Shown piece after piece: positions 41,376 to 49,932 of a DNA stretch of 64,000 bases. The stretch's first letter is position 1; each line of letters starts with the position of its first letter. The stretch comes from Halorussus limi (lineage in GTDB: Archaea > Halobacteriota > Halobacteria > Halobacteriales > Haladaptataceae): assembly GCF_023238205.1 (NCBI RefSeq), contig NZ_CP096659.1:744001-808000 (forward strand), given 5' to 3'. The translations under genes were made by a program, and so were the position numbers. The notes beneath the pieces are model-generated. The model worked only from the letters and a program-made list of their open reading frames with translations, was not told where the DNA came from and did no database searches.

Positions 41376-41867
41376 ATGGATCCAATCGACGAAAAGGGCC
41401 AACTGTTTGGTACCGTCAATATCATCGACGCGTTCGTAGTCTTCCTTGTCCTAGCGGTCATCGCCGCTGGCGCGACATTCATCCTCGGAACAGAAAACCA
41501 ACTAACGAACACCACGGACCAACTTGAGAACACGACTACTACAGTTACCTTCGAGATCACTGGGGTCCAACCCTACACCGCCGACGCCATCCCCGAGGGA
41601 CCCCTTCAGACGGACACCATTGTCTCAGTCCAAAACAAGTCCGTCCAACCTACTGAAATCATCGTAAAAGACAAGAACGGAATTCTCCACAAGCAGACCC
41701 ATCCCCGGAAAAAAACTGTCGTCCTCCAACTCACACTCAACACTATGACGACCGAGGATGACGTACTCCTGTGGAACAAACCGCTTGAAGTCCGCCGTCA
41801 ACTCGTCCTCGACTTCGGTCAGGTTACCGTGAAAGGAACAGTCACGAACTTCTCAGAGGAAGGATGA
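41376..41867 (+). CDS. DUF4330 membrane-anchored protein
   Basis: 163 residues. The N-terminus IDEKGQLFGTVNIIDAFVVF with one transmembrane helix (about 16-36) is typical of DUF4330 proteins, which are usually encoded in polysaccharide or exosortase-like loci of haloarchaea and cyanobacteria. The rest is beta-rich and lies outside the membrane (FEITGVQPYTADAIPEGPLQ). Function unknown; it may assist polymerisation or export. It is the last gene of the glycan locus before the GC-rich chromosomal part and has its own palindromic promoter. Confidence 0.8.
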   Translation: MDPIDEKGQLFGTVNIIDAFVVFLVLAVIAAGATFILGTENQLTNTTDQLENTTTTVTFEITGVQPYTADAIPEGPLQTDTIVSVQNKSVQPTEIIVKDKNGILHKQTHPRKKTVVLQLTLNTMTTEDDVLLWNKPLEVRRQLVLDFGQVTVKGTVTNFSEEG

Positions 41868-41924
41868 TTTTACTAGCCGCACTCGAACCTACGGAACCCC
41901 CAAATCGAGAACAGCGAAAGTAGC

Positions 41925-43715
41925 CTACTCCACCGTCACGCTCTTCGCCAGATTCCGCGGCTTGTCGATACTACGCCCCAGTTGCTTCGCCACGTAGTAC
42001 GCTACCAACTGCAACTGTACGTTCGCCAGCACCGGCGCGACCCGCGGGTGCGTCTCGGGAATCTCCAGCACAGCATCGGCGTACCGCGCCACGTCCGATG
42101 CCCCATCGGTCACTGCCACCACCGGAGCGTCTCGCGCTTCCACTTCCTTCACGTTCCCGACCGTCTTCGTCGCCTGCGTCCCGTTTCCGGTCGCGATGGC
42201 GAACACCGGCGTCTCCTCGGTGACCAGCGCCAACGGGCCGTGCTTCAACTCGCCTGACGGGAACCCCTCGGCGTGTTTGTAGCTAATCTCCTTCAGCTTC
42301 AGCGCGCCCTCCAGCGCGACTGAGTGATGGTAGCCGCGACCGATGAAGAAGTAGCCCTCGCTGTCGACGAACCGGTCGGCGACCCGCTCGGCCCGCGAGG
42401 AGTCCAGAATCTCCTGTACCTGTCCCGGCAGGTCCCGAAGCGCCTCCACGACTTCGCGCGAACCACCGCGCTCGGTCAGCGCGGCCGCCAACAGGTTGCA
42501 CGCCACGACCTGCGAGGAGAAGGTCTTGGTCGCCGCGACGCCGATTTCGGGCCCTGCCCGAATCATCAGCGCCCGGTCGCACTCGCGGGCAGCGGTCGAC
42601 CCCACGACGTTCGTCATCGCCAGCGTCTCGACGTTCCGGCGCTCGGCCTCCCGGAGCGCCGAGAGGGTGTCCGCGGTCTCGCCGCTCTGGGTGATTCCGA
42701 CGACCAGCGTGTCGTCGTCGACCGGCGCGGGCGCGGTGGCGTACTCGCTGGCGAGGAAGGCTTGGGCGTGAACCCCCGCCTCGCGGAGCGCCTGCGCGCC
42801 GTAGAGCGCGGCGTGGTACGAGGTGCCGCAGGCGACGAACTGGACCGACGACGGACTCAGGCCCTCCAGCGCCTCGACGCTGACCGACCCCGCGAGTTCG
42901 TCCACGCGCCCCCGGAGGCACTTCCGGAGCGCGCGGGGTTGCTCGTGAATCTCCTTGAGCATGTAGTGGTCGTAGCCGCTCTTGGCGGTCTCCTCGGCGT
43001 CCCACTCGACGCGCGAGACCGACTTCTCCAGCAGGTGGCCCTCGGCGTCCGAGACGGTCCACGACCCGGATTCGAGGCGGGCGAACTCGCCGTCCTCCAA
43101 GTAGACCACGCGGTCGGTGTAATCGAGGAAGGCGGGCACGTCGCTGGCGAGGTAGGCCGCGTCGTCGCCGACGCCGACGACCAGCGGCGAGTCGTGGCGC
43201 GTGGCGAGGACGGCCTCCGAGTCGGCCGAGACGGCGGCCAGCGCGTAACTGCCCTCCAGTCGGGCGACCGCCGCGCGGAACGCCTCCTCGAAGGTCGCGC
43301 CCTCGGCGAGTCGCTCTTCGACGAGGTGCGGAACCACCTCGCTGTCGGTGTCGCTGTCGAACTCGTGGCCTCGCTCCCGGAGTTCCGCACGGAGGTCGGC
43401 GTAGTTCTCGACGATGCCGTTGTGGACCACCGCGACGTCGCCTTCGCAGTCGGTGTGTGGGTGGGCGTTCTCGTCGCTCGGCGGCCCGTGAGTACTCCAG
43501 CGCGTGTGCCCGATGCCGACCGGCCCGTCGAGGTCGGCGGTGACGGCCTGCTGGAGGCGCTGAATCTCGCCCTCGCGCTTGCAGACCGAGAGGTCGCCGT
43601 TCGAGAGCGCGACCCCCGCCGAGTCGTAGCCCCGGTATTCGAGACCTTCGAGGCCGGTGAGGAGAACGTCGAGGGTCTCGTCGCTCCGACCCGCGCAGGC
43701 GATGATGCCGCACAT
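41925..43715 (-). CDS. glmS: Glutamine-fructose-6-phosphate aminotransferase (isomerizing)
   Basis: 596 residues, normal for GlmS. The N-terminal glutaminase has the nucleophile Cys2 (MCGIIACAGR) and GHTRWSTHGPPSDENAHPHT. Two SIS domains follow, with CGTSYHAALYGAQ, ITQSGETADT, GRGYHHSVALEGALKLKEIS and the C-terminal KPRNLAKSVTVE. It makes glucosamine-6-phosphate from fructose-6-phosphate and glutamine, the entry to UDP-GlcNAc. Its ATG overlaps the stop of the small repeat protein gene (ATGA), and a GlmU-like gene lies upstream of that, so the three form a hexosamine operon. All catalytic motifs are intact. Confidence 0.96.
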   Translation of the reverse strand: MCGIIACAGRSDETLDVLLTGLEGLEYRGYDSAGVALSNGDLSVCKREGEIQRLQQAVTADLDGPVGIGHTRWSTHGPPSDENAHPHTDCEGDVAVVHNGIVENYADLRAELRERGHEFDSDTDSEVVPHLVEERLAEGATFEEAFRAAVARLEGSYALAAVSADSEAVLATRHDSPLVVGVGDDAAYLASDVPAFLDYTDRVVYLEDGEFARLESGSWTVSDAEGHLLEKSVSRVEWDAEETAKSGYDHYMLKEIHEQPRALRKCLRGRVDELAGSVSVEALEGLSPSSVQFVACGTSYHAALYGAQALREAGVHAQAFLASEYATAPAPVDDDTLVVGITQSGETADTLSALREAERRNVETLAMTNVVGSTAARECDRALMIRAGPEIGVAATKTFSSQVVACNLLAAALTERGGSREVVEALRDLPGQVQEILDSSRAERVADRFVDSEGYFFIGRGYHHSVALEGALKLKEISYKHAEGFPSGELKHGPLALVTEETPVFAIATGNGTQATKTVGNVKEVEARDAPVVAVTDGASDVARYADAVLEIPETHPRVAPVLANVQLQLVAYYVAKQLGRSIDKPRNLAKSVTVE

Positions 43716-43900
43716 CAGGCGGTCACCTCGTTCGCCACCCCGTCTCCGTCGGCGGTCGCCTCGTCGACCACCCCGTCTTCGGCGGTCGCCTCGTCGACCA
43801 CCCCGTCTTCGGCGGTCGCCTCGTCGACCACCCCGTCTTCGGCGGTCGCCTCGGTCCCCTCAGCGACCACCCAGTTTACGTCAGCAGATGTCACGGTCAC
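43715..43900 (-). CDS. 61-residue tandem-repeat protein in glmU-glmS operon
   Basis: 61 residues from a GTG that directly follows the stop of the GlmU-like gene; its TGA overlaps the glmS ATG. More than half of it is a 10-residue repeat EDGVVDEATA, three similar copies plus a variant, encoded by a 30-bp DNA tandem repeat. The N-terminus TVTSADVNWVVAEGTEA is not repetitive. No domain is recognised and the composition is extremely acidic, so it is probably unstructured. The exact start and stop coupling on both sides suggests it is translated; it may only bridge ribosomes between the flanking genes. It could also be a chance frame in a repeat. Confidence 0.5.
   Translation of the reverse strand: MTVTSADVNWVVAEGTEATAEDGVVDEATAEDGVVDEATAEDGVVDEATADGDGVANEVTA
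43751..43852. repeat. 30-bp tandem repeat, about 3.4 copies
   Basis: Perfect 30-base periodicity from 43751 to 43852 with unit boundaries at 43771, 43801 and 43831. The unit is a multiple of three and keeps the small acidic frame open. Copy number could vary between strains. Confidence 0.9.
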
Positions 43901-45103
43901 TCACCGGTACACGTCGGCGTGTTCGCTTATATTTTCGGAAACGGTCACGCCGGTCCGGAGGTGGGCGTTCGGTCCGACCAGCGTGCCGGGCGCGAAACTC
44001 ACGTCGCCCTCGGCGCGCACGCGGTCGGCCAGCACCGCGCCGAGTCGCTGGTCCTCGAAGACCGTGTCGCCGACCCGCACGTCGCCCGGGCCGCCAGACA
44101 CGGTGGCGTCCGCCCCCAGCGCGACGCCCTGCCCGGTCACGCAGTCGATGAGGGTGGCGTTCGGCCCGACCCGCGTGTCGGTGTCCAGCACCGACCGAGT
44201 GACCACCGCGTTCGCGCCGACGGTGGCGTTCCGACCGAGCGCGGTGTACGGACCGACGACCGCGCCGGGACGGACCTCGGTGTCGGGGCCGACGACGACC
44301 GGGGCCTGCAGGGTGGCGTCGTCGTGGACCGTCGCGCTGTCGGCGACCCAGACCGAGTCCTCGCGCTCGGGTTCGGTGACGCGGCCGGCGAGCAGGAGGT
44401 CCTGTGACACGTCGAGCAGGTCCCACGGGTAGGTCGCGTCCTCCCAGAGTTCCTCGGTGACGACGCCGCGGACGACCCCGTTCTCGTCGATGAGGTCGAC
44501 CAGCGTGTCGGTCAGCGCGAGTTCCCCCTGCACGCGCGGGGTCTCTTCGATGGCGTCGAAGATGGCGGGACCGAAGGCGTACACGCCGGCGTTGAGCAGG
44601 CGGTAGTCGTCGGTCTCGGGTTTCTCGACCAACTCGACCACCCGGTCGCCGTCCATCACGACCGCGCCGTAGTGAGAGACGTCGGCCTGTTCGGTGACCG
44701 CGAGCGTGGCGTTGCCGTCGTCGGCCTCGAAGGCGTCGAGCACGTCCGCGACCATCTGGCGCTCGATGACTTGGTCGCCGTTGACCACGAGGAACCCGTC
44801 CTCGCCCTCGACGGCCTCGCGGGCCTGCACGAGCGCGTGGCCGCTCCCCAACTGCTTGTCCTGCGCGACGTAGTTGACGGGTACGTTCCGGTAGGTCGGC
44901 CCGAAGTGGTCCTGCACCCGGTCGCGCTTGTAGCCGACGACGACGTGGAGTCGCTCGATTCCGGCCCCGATGAGCGCGTCGAAGACGTGTTCGAGAATCG
45001 GCCTGTCGGCGGCCGGGAGCATCGGCTTCGGACGGTTGCGGGTCAGCGGTCGCAGGCGGGTTCCCTCCCCCGCGGCCAGCACGACGGCGGCGCGAACTGT
45101 CAT
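43901..45103 (-). CDS. glmU: Bifunctional sugar-1-phosphate nucleotidylyltransferase/acetyltransferase (GlmU-like)
   Basis: 400 residues from ATG 45103. The N-terminal nucleotidyltransferase has AAVVLAAGEGTRLRPLTRNR, KPMLPAADRPILEHVF and NGDQVIERQM. The C-terminal half is a left-handed beta-helix with hexapeptide repeats (DATLQAPVVVGPDTEVRPGA, TALGRNATVGANAVV). The architecture matches archaeal GlmU/Sac0394-type enzymes that acetylate glucosamine-1-phosphate and form UDP-GlcNAc. It is the first gene of the operon with the small repeat protein and GlmS. UTP versus dTTP preference cannot be told. A GlmM mutase is not in the window. Confidence 0.9.
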   Translation of the reverse strand: MTVRAAVVLAAGEGTRLRPLTRNRPKPMLPAADRPILEHVFDALIGAGIERLHVVVGYKRDRVQDHFGPTYRNVPVNYVAQDKQLGSGHALVQAREAVEGEDGFLVVNGDQVIERQMVADVLDAFEADDGNATLAVTEQADVSHYGAVVMDGDRVVELVEKPETDDYRLLNAGVYAFGPAIFDAIEETPRVQGELALTDTLVDLIDENGVVRGVVTEELWEDATYPWDLLDVSQDLLLAGRVTEPEREDSVWVADSATVHDDATLQAPVVVGPDTEVRPGAVVGPYTALGRNATVGANAVVTRSVLDTDTRVGPNATLIDCVTGQGVALGADATVSGGPGDVRVGDTVFEDQRLGAVLADRVRAEGDVSFAPGTLVGPNAHLRTGVTVSENISEHADVYR

Positions 45104-45205
45104 AGGTAGAGCATCGGTCAGCGGGCGTATCAATTTTCGGCCTGTCGCGGTCGGCGTTCGGCCGAGCGGAGTTCGGTCTCGGAGAGTCGGTGCGAAGCCG
45201 GCGGG

Positions 45206-46027
45206 TCAGATAGCCAGCGCCGCGCCGCCGAGCATCGCCAGCGCGCCGAGGCCGACGCAGACGCTCCAGAAGGGCACGCGCTCGACGACTCGCATCAGCG
45301 CGTCGATGGTCAGGTAGCCGACGACCGCGGCGGTTCCCAGCGCGAGGGCCGCCTCGACGGGCGTGACCGACGGAACCCCGGTGTCGAGCAGGACGAGGAC
45401 GCCCGCCCCGAGCGCGGCCGGAATCGACAGCAGGAACGAGAGGCGGAACGACGAGGGGCCGTCGTGGCCGCGGAACAGCAGGGCCGAGGCCGTGGTGCCC
45501 GACCGGGAGACGCCCGGCAGGATGGCGAGTCCCTGCAGCGCGCCGACCAGCACGGCGTCGAGGAGGTCGGGAGACGCTCGCCCGCCGAACTCGAAGCCGT
45601 CGGCAACCCGCTGGAGGACGCCCGTCGCCACGAGCAGGACGCCGACCAGCGCGACGAACGCGCCGCCGGTCAGCGCGGAGACGACCGTCTCCAGCGTGAG
45701 GTAGGCCGCGATGCCGACGACGCCGGAGGCCAGCGTGGCGACGGCGAGGAACGAGAGGGTCGCGGTCTCTCCGCCGTCGGAGAAGGCGCTCCCCGGCCGC
45801 CAGCGGGGGAGCGCGCCCAGCACGTCGGCCAACTCCTCGCGGTAGTAGACCGTCGCCGAGAGCGCGGTCCCGGCGTGGAGGAACAGCGAAAACTGGACCG
45901 CCGCCTCGGGCGAGGACCCGAGCGCGGTCAGGAAGACGGTGATGTTGCCCTCGCTCGAAATCGGCAACCACTCGAAGACGCCCTGCAACGCTCCCGCGAC
46001 GACGGCTATCAGCGCGGACCGGTTCAT
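45206..46027 (-). CDS. uppP: Undecaprenyl-diphosphatase-like phosphatase (UppP)
   Basis: 273 residues from ATG 46027; the frame is open further upstream without domain sequence. Hydrophobic, with about eight helices. The family motifs are present: QGVFEWLPISSEGNI near the N-terminus and LPGVSRSGTTASALLFRGHD in the middle, whose Glu, Ser and Arg form the active site. It dephosphorylates polyprenyl diphosphate released after glycan transfer so that the carrier can be reused. This function connects with the glycan locus upstream. It ends 102 bases before the GlmU-like start on the same strand. Confidence 0.9.
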   Translation of the reverse strand: MNRSALIAVVAGALQGVFEWLPISSEGNITVFLTALGSSPEAAVQFSLFLHAGTALSATVYYREELADVLGALPRWRPGSAFSDGGETATLSFLAVATLASGVVGIAAYLTLETVVSALTGGAFVALVGVLLVATGVLQRVADGFEFGGRASPDLLDAVLVGALQGLAILPGVSRSGTTASALLFRGHDGPSSFRLSFLLSIPAALGAGVLVLLDTGVPSVTPVEAALALGTAAVVGYLTIDALMRVVERVPFWSVCVGLGALAMLGGAALAI

Positions 46028-46152
46028 ACTCGGTGGGCGAACGTCGGAGGTAAAAACTGCTCGGAAGTCGGTCGGGCGGAGACGGGGCCGACGGAGTTTC
46101 GGGTCCATTCTGTCGGAGCCATCGCCGCACCGAAGACTGCGTCCGGGAGTCG

Positions 46153-46428
46153 CTAGTCGTCTTCCAGACTGCCGGCGTCGAACTCGCCGTCGAGGTACTG
46201 CTCGCCGAGGTCGGTGATGCTGTAGGTGCCGCCGCCGACGTTCTCCAGCAGGCCGTGGTCGTCGAGCGCGCGACAGCGCATCCCGAGGTGGTTGGTCGAG
46301 TAGTCGAGGTCGTCGCCGATTTCGGCCAGTCGGTCGCGGACGGCCGACGGCGGGTAGTTGCCGTGTTCGCGCAGGAATTCGAGGATTCGCTCGTCTGCTT
46401 GGGTGAGCCAGTCGGCGTGTTTGCGCAT
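46153..46428 (-). CDS. Winged-helix regulator (PhiH1 repressor-like)
   Basis: 91 residues from ATG 46428. The sequence reads MRKHADWLTQADERILEFLR, EHGNYPPSAVRDRLAE, DYSTNHLGMRCRALDDHGLL and GGGTYSITDLGEQYLDGEFD, the standard haloarchaeal phage PhiH1 repressor-like winged helix-turn-helix. It is a probable DNA-binding regulator, target unknown. A strong TATA element lies about 30 bases upstream, giving a leaderless transcript. It ends 125 bases upstream of the UppP start on the same strand. Many paralogues usually exist per haloarchaeal genome. Confidence 0.88.
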   Translation of the reverse strand: MRKHADWLTQADERILEFLREHGNYPPSAVRDRLAEIGDDLDYSTNHLGMRCRALDDHGLLENVGGGTYSITDLGEQYLDGEFDAGSLEDD

Positions 46429-46454
46429 TGTGAGACCGATTTTCGGCGGCACGA

Positions 46455-46465
46455 CATATATATCT
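46455..46465 (-). promoter_or_regulatory. TATA box of the PhiH1-like regulator
   Basis: On the minus strand AGATATATATG lies 27-37 bases before ATG 46428, matching a leaderless haloarchaeal promoter. Confidence 0.6.
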
Positions 46466-46715
46466 ACCCGTTTGAGCAATGTCGAGATTGTTGTACTGTG
46501 CGGAGAGGCGGGTTTACTGAACGTGAAGGTTGGTCTACCGCCGACGGAGTCGCCGTCGGGTCGATAGTCGCCGTCGCCGGTAGTCACCCGCGGCGAGAAG
46601 TCGCGTCGCTTTCGGGGCACGGACGGAGAGCGCCGCTGAAAAGGCGAAGAAACGGAGACGGCTATCGGCGGGCGTGGGCGACGACGACCGCATCGGGGAC
46701 CGACGGTTCGCCGCG

Positions 46716-47105
46716 CTACTCGACGGGTTCGCGCCAGTGAACCGTGACGTTGTTCACCGCGAAACTGTCGTCGGCGTCGTCGTCGCGGACGAATTGGAGA
46801 CTGTTCGCGCCCTCGACCAGTTCGACTTCGGTGACGGCGTCCTCCCAGTACTGCCACCCGTTCCCCGGCGGCACGTCGAACCCGCCGAGCGACTCGCCGT
46901 TGATTCGGAGTTCGTGGCCGTACTCGCCGACGCGGAACGCCTGCAAGCCGACGTACGGGTCGGTGGCGCGGTCGGTCGGCACCGTGAACTCGAACTCCTC
47001 GGTGGCGTCGCCGACGTACTCTGCCCACGGCACGTCGAGTACGTCCTCGTCCGGTCCCAAGTAGGCGCTCACGTTCACCAGCGCGTAGTTGGCGCGGTAG
47101 GCCAT
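46716..47105 (-). CDS. Conserved haloarchaeal beta-sandwich protein
   Basis: 129 residues from ATG 47105. The translation MAYRANYALVNVSAYLGPDE, VGLQAFRVGEYGHELRINGE and ANSLQFVRDDDADDSFAVNN with VTVHW resembles a carbohydrate-binding-like beta sandwich, found as a single-domain hypothetical in many haloarchaea (DUF7383-like). It has no signal peptide, so it is probably cytoplasmic. It diverges from pus10. A long open frame continues upstream of this start on the same strand but is only the reverse of the neighbouring genes. Function unknown. Confidence 0.7.
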   Translation of the reverse strand: MAYRANYALVNVSAYLGPDEDVLDVPWAEYVGDATEEFEFTVPTDRATDPYVGLQAFRVGEYGHELRINGESLGGFDVPPGNGWQYWEDAVTEVELVEGANSLQFVRDDDADDSFAVNNVTVHWREPVE

Positions 47106-47249
47106 GGGCGTTCCACGACGCCGGCCCTCAAATTCGTGGGGGCGGGACCGGACGCGTCGGGAGGCGGACCGCGACGACGCCCGAGTTCGACGCCGTCTTT
47201 CCCGCGCGAATGAGAAACCGGTAAACCGCCGCGTCGCCACCCTCCTACC

Positions 47250-48575
47250 ATGACCATCCTCGAAGACGCCCGCCGCGTCGCCGAGAACGGCCCCGTCTGC
47301 GACTCGTGTCTGGGCCGGTGTTTCGCCGACCGGAGTTTCGGGCTGACCAACGCCGAGCGCGGCCGCTCGCTCCGGGTCGCGGCCGCTATCGAAGACGACG
47401 AACCCTTCGAACCCGCCGACGCCGAGGCGTGTTGGGTCTGCGAGGGCGAGAGCCAGCGATTCGACGAGTACGCCGAGCAGGTCGCCGGGTCGCTCGACGG
47501 GTGGCAGTTCGACACCTATCAGGTCGGGACGCGCACCCCGCCGCTCCTCGAAGAGAACGAGGCCCTGCTCCGGGAGTCGGCAGACCTGCCCGAGGACGCG
47601 GGCGAGTCGTTCAAGTCGGAGTTCAACCGCGAGGTCGGCAAGCGCGTCGGCCGGTTGACCGGCGCGGAGGTCGATTTCGGGCGGCCCGACGTGCTGGCCC
47701 TGCTCAACGTGGACCCCGAGCGCGAGGACATCTCGGACCACGCGGTGGAGGTCCAGATAAACTCGGCGTTCGTCTACGGCCGCTACCGGAAGCTGGAACG
47801 CGACATCCCCCAGACCGAGTGGCCCTGCCGGGAGTGCGGCGGCACGGGCAAGCAACTCGCCGAGGGCGGCGGCGAGGAACCCTGCGACCACTGCGGCGGG
47901 TCGGGCTACCTCTACGACGAGAGCGTCGAACAGTTGACCACGCCGCCGGTCTTGGAGGCGATGGACGGCGGCGAGGCGCTGTTCCACGGCGCGGGCCGCG
48001 AGGACGTGGACGCGCTGATGCTCGATACGGGCCGACCGTTCGTCATCGAGGTCAAGCGACCCCGGCGCCGCGACGTGGACACCGACGCGCTGGAGGACGA
48101 AATCAACGAGTACGCCGACGGCAAGGCCGAAGTCACCGACCTCGCGCTGGCGACTCACGACATGGTCGAGCGCGTGAAGGAACTCGACGCGAGCAAGACC
48201 TACCGCATGGACGTGGCGTTCGAGGGCGACGTGACCGCGCAGGCCCTCGAAGAGGCAATCGAGGAGCTTCGAGGCACCACGGTCGAGCAGGACACCCCTC
48301 AGCGGGTGGACCACCGCCGAGCGAGCATCACCCGGACCCGGACCGTCTACGACGTCGACGGTCACCTCGAAGACGAGCGCCACGCCGAACTGGAGGTCCA
48401 CGGCGAGGGCGGTCTCTACGTCAAGGAACTGGTCTCGGGCGACGAGGGCCGGACGACGCCGAGTCTCGCGGGCCTGCTGGGCGTCGAAGCGGAGGTCACG
48501 GCGCTCGACGTGCTGGCCGTGGAGGGCGAGGACGAAGCGTTCGACGACCCCGACTACCTGAAAGAATCGGTGTAG
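47250..48575 (+). CDS. pus10: tRNA pseudouridine(54/55) synthase Pus10
   Basis: 441 residues. The N-terminal THUMP-like zinc domain has CDSCLGRCFADRSFGLTNAE and CWVCEG, with a second cysteine set CRECGGTG and CDHCGGSGY inserted in the middle. The catalytic part has GREDVDALMLDTGRPFVIEV with the catalytic Asp in the DVDALMLDTGR block. Pus10 forms pseudouridine 54 and 55 in archaeal tRNA. The zinc insert with CxxCxGxG resembles a DnaJ-type ribbon and is typical of haloarchaeal members. The gene is monocistronic, between a divergent hypothetical and a DUF2270 gene. Confidence 0.93.
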   Translation: MTILEDARRVAENGPVCDSCLGRCFADRSFGLTNAERGRSLRVAAAIEDDEPFEPADAEACWVCEGESQRFDEYAEQVAGSLDGWQFDTYQVGTRTPPLLEENEALLRESADLPEDAGESFKSEFNREVGKRVGRLTGAEVDFGRPDVLALLNVDPEREDISDHAVEVQINSAFVYGRYRKLERDIPQTEWPCRECGGTGKQLAEGGGEEPCDHCGGSGYLYDESVEQLTTPPVLEAMDGGEALFHGAGREDVDALMLDTGRPFVIEVKRPRRRDVDTDALEDEINEYADGKAEVTDLALATHDMVERVKELDASKTYRMDVAFEGDVTAQALEEAIEELRGTTVEQDTPQRVDHRRASITRTRTVYDVDGHLEDERHAELEVHGEGGLYVKELVSGDEGRTTPSLAGLLGVEAEVTALDVLAVEGEDEAFDDPDYLKESV

Positions 48576-48725
48576 ACTCTCGGAGACGGACCGACGCAGG
48601 CCGTCGCGAGCGGTCGGCATCGGCTTTGCACAGCGGCGTCGCGCAGAGCCTTCGTAACGGAGCCGGCGAACCCCGTCCCTCGCAACGCCACAAACCGTAG
48701 GTCGCGGAGCGTCGTACTCCGGGAC

Positions 48726-49475
48726 ATGGGGGGTTCCGGAGACGCGGCCGCGGACGGTCGCGACGAGGCGACGGTGAGCGACCCGAGCGACGACTCGGAG
48801 GGACCGGACGAGAGCATCGGCGAGGCGTTCGCGGAGGACCCGTCGGACGCCATCTCGCTGCTGGGGCACTTCTATCGGGGGCAGATGGATCGCGTGACGG
48901 CGTGGCGAGGCCGCCTCGACCAGACGTCCTACTGGGCGGTCACCATCATCGCCGCCCTGCTGACGTGGGTGTTCTCCAGCGCGAACAACCCTCACTACCT
49001 CCTGCTCATCGGGATGGGTGCGCTGGTGGTCTTCCTCGCGGTCGAGACCCGGCGCTACCGGGCCTACGACGTGTGGCGCGAGCGCGTCCGCCTGCTGGAA
49101 CAGGACCTGTTCGCGGAACTGTTCGACCCGGACAGGGATATCTCGCATCCCGACTGGCGGCGGCGTATCAGCGAGGACCTCCGGAACCCGGCGGTGAAGA
49201 CACCGCTTTTCACGGCGTTCTCGCGGCGACTCCGCCGAATCTACTACCCGCTGTCGCTCGTGCTGTTGGCGGCGTGGGTCGCCCGAGTCACGGTGTTCCA
49301 ACCGAAGCAGTCGTGGCGAGCGACCGCGAGCGTCCTCAGCGTTCCGGGGACTGCGGTCGTCGCGGGAGTCGCCGTCTTCTACCTCGCGGCGACGGCCGCC
49401 GTGGTCTACGGACTCGTCCGGCGGAGCGGCGGCGAGTTCCACGAACGCGAGTCCACCGACCCGTGGCGGGAGTGA
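48726..49475 (+). CDS. DUF2270 membrane protein
   Basis: 249 residues. After an acidic N-terminus the sequence DAISLLGHFYRGQMDRVTAW followed by RLDQTSYWAVTIIAALLTWV is the DUF2270 signature. Three or four membrane helices are visible (about 75-110, 180-200 and 220-245), with the cytoplasmic block YRAYDVWRERVRLLEQDLFA in between. The family is widespread in haloarchaea and of unknown function. It lies 150 bases after pus10 and is convergent with the HalOD1 gene. Confidence 0.85.
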   Translation: MGGSGDAAADGRDEATVSDPSDDSEGPDESIGEAFAEDPSDAISLLGHFYRGQMDRVTAWRGRLDQTSYWAVTIIAALLTWVFSSANNPHYLLLIGMGALVVFLAVETRRYRAYDVWRERVRLLEQDLFAELFDPDRDISHPDWRRRISEDLRNPAVKTPLFTAFSRRLRRIYYPLSLVLLAAWVARVTVFQPKQSWRATASVLSVPGTAVVAGVAVFYLAATAAVVYGLVRRSGGEFHERESTDPWRE

Positions 49476-49500
49476 GTTCGCGGTCCCGGTCCCGGGCCGG

Positions 49501-49794
49501 TCACTCGGCGGCGGGCGACACCGCGATGCGACCGTCGGCCCGGACGCGAACCGCGTACTGCTCGACCGTGACCGTGAACTCCCACTCGTCGTCGGCGTTC
49601 GCTCGGAAGAGGTCGTCGAGCGCCTCCACGTCGACGCTGTCGTAGAGTCGAACGTCGAGTTCCGGCGGGGCGACGCCCTCGACCGCGGCGAGTGCGGTGT
49701 AGATGGACCGGCTTATCGGCTCCGAACTGTCGGGGTCGTGTCGGGTCCGGTAGAGCGTCGCGTCGGTCTCGGCGGAGGGGGTTGCGATTGCCAT
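49501..49794 (-). CDS. HalOD1 output-domain protein
   Basis: 97 residues. The pattern SRSIYTALAAVEGVAPPELD, YDSVDVEALDDLF and FTVTVEQYAVRVRADGRIAV matches the haloarchaeal HalOD1 output domain found alone or behind response-regulator receivers. Here it is a stand-alone domain and its signalling partner is unknown. It lies between the MATE transporter (same strand, 138 bases upstream of it in transcription) and the convergent DUF2270 gene. Confidence 0.85.
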   Translation of the reverse strand: MAIATPSAETDATLYRTRHDPDSSEPISRSIYTALAAVEGVAPPELDVRLYDSVDVEALDDLFRANADDEWEFTVTVEQYAVRVRADGRIAVSPAAE

Positions 49795-49932
49795 ACTTCT
49801 CGTGAGTCCTCCAAGCGTATCAATTACCGGCAGACGGCCGTCAGACGCACGGATTACGCCGTCCGCGGCGAAAGAGGGCCGCCCCGCTCTCGGGGCGAAC
49901 GCGGCTTTTTCGCGCCGGTCGGTGCAGGTCGG

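Noticed and set aside
43751-43852. Tandem repeat considered as a CRISPR array
   Set aside because: The units are contiguous without spacers and are in frame with a small ORF.
42324-44432. 702-codon plus-strand open frame opposite glmS and glmU
   Set aside because: It is the reverse complement of two clear GlmS/GlmU genes; its translation is Arg/Val-rich without domains and arises from high GC third positions.
43881-46457. 858-codon minus-strand open frame across uppP and glmU
   Set aside because: It is Arg/Gly-rich in the wrong frame of the real genes on the same strand, a GC artefact.
47106-49442. Long minus-strand frame upstream of the 129-residue protein, opposite pus10 and DUF2270
   Set aside because: It is antisense to two well-supported genes; only the portion downstream of ATG 47105 reads as a real protein.
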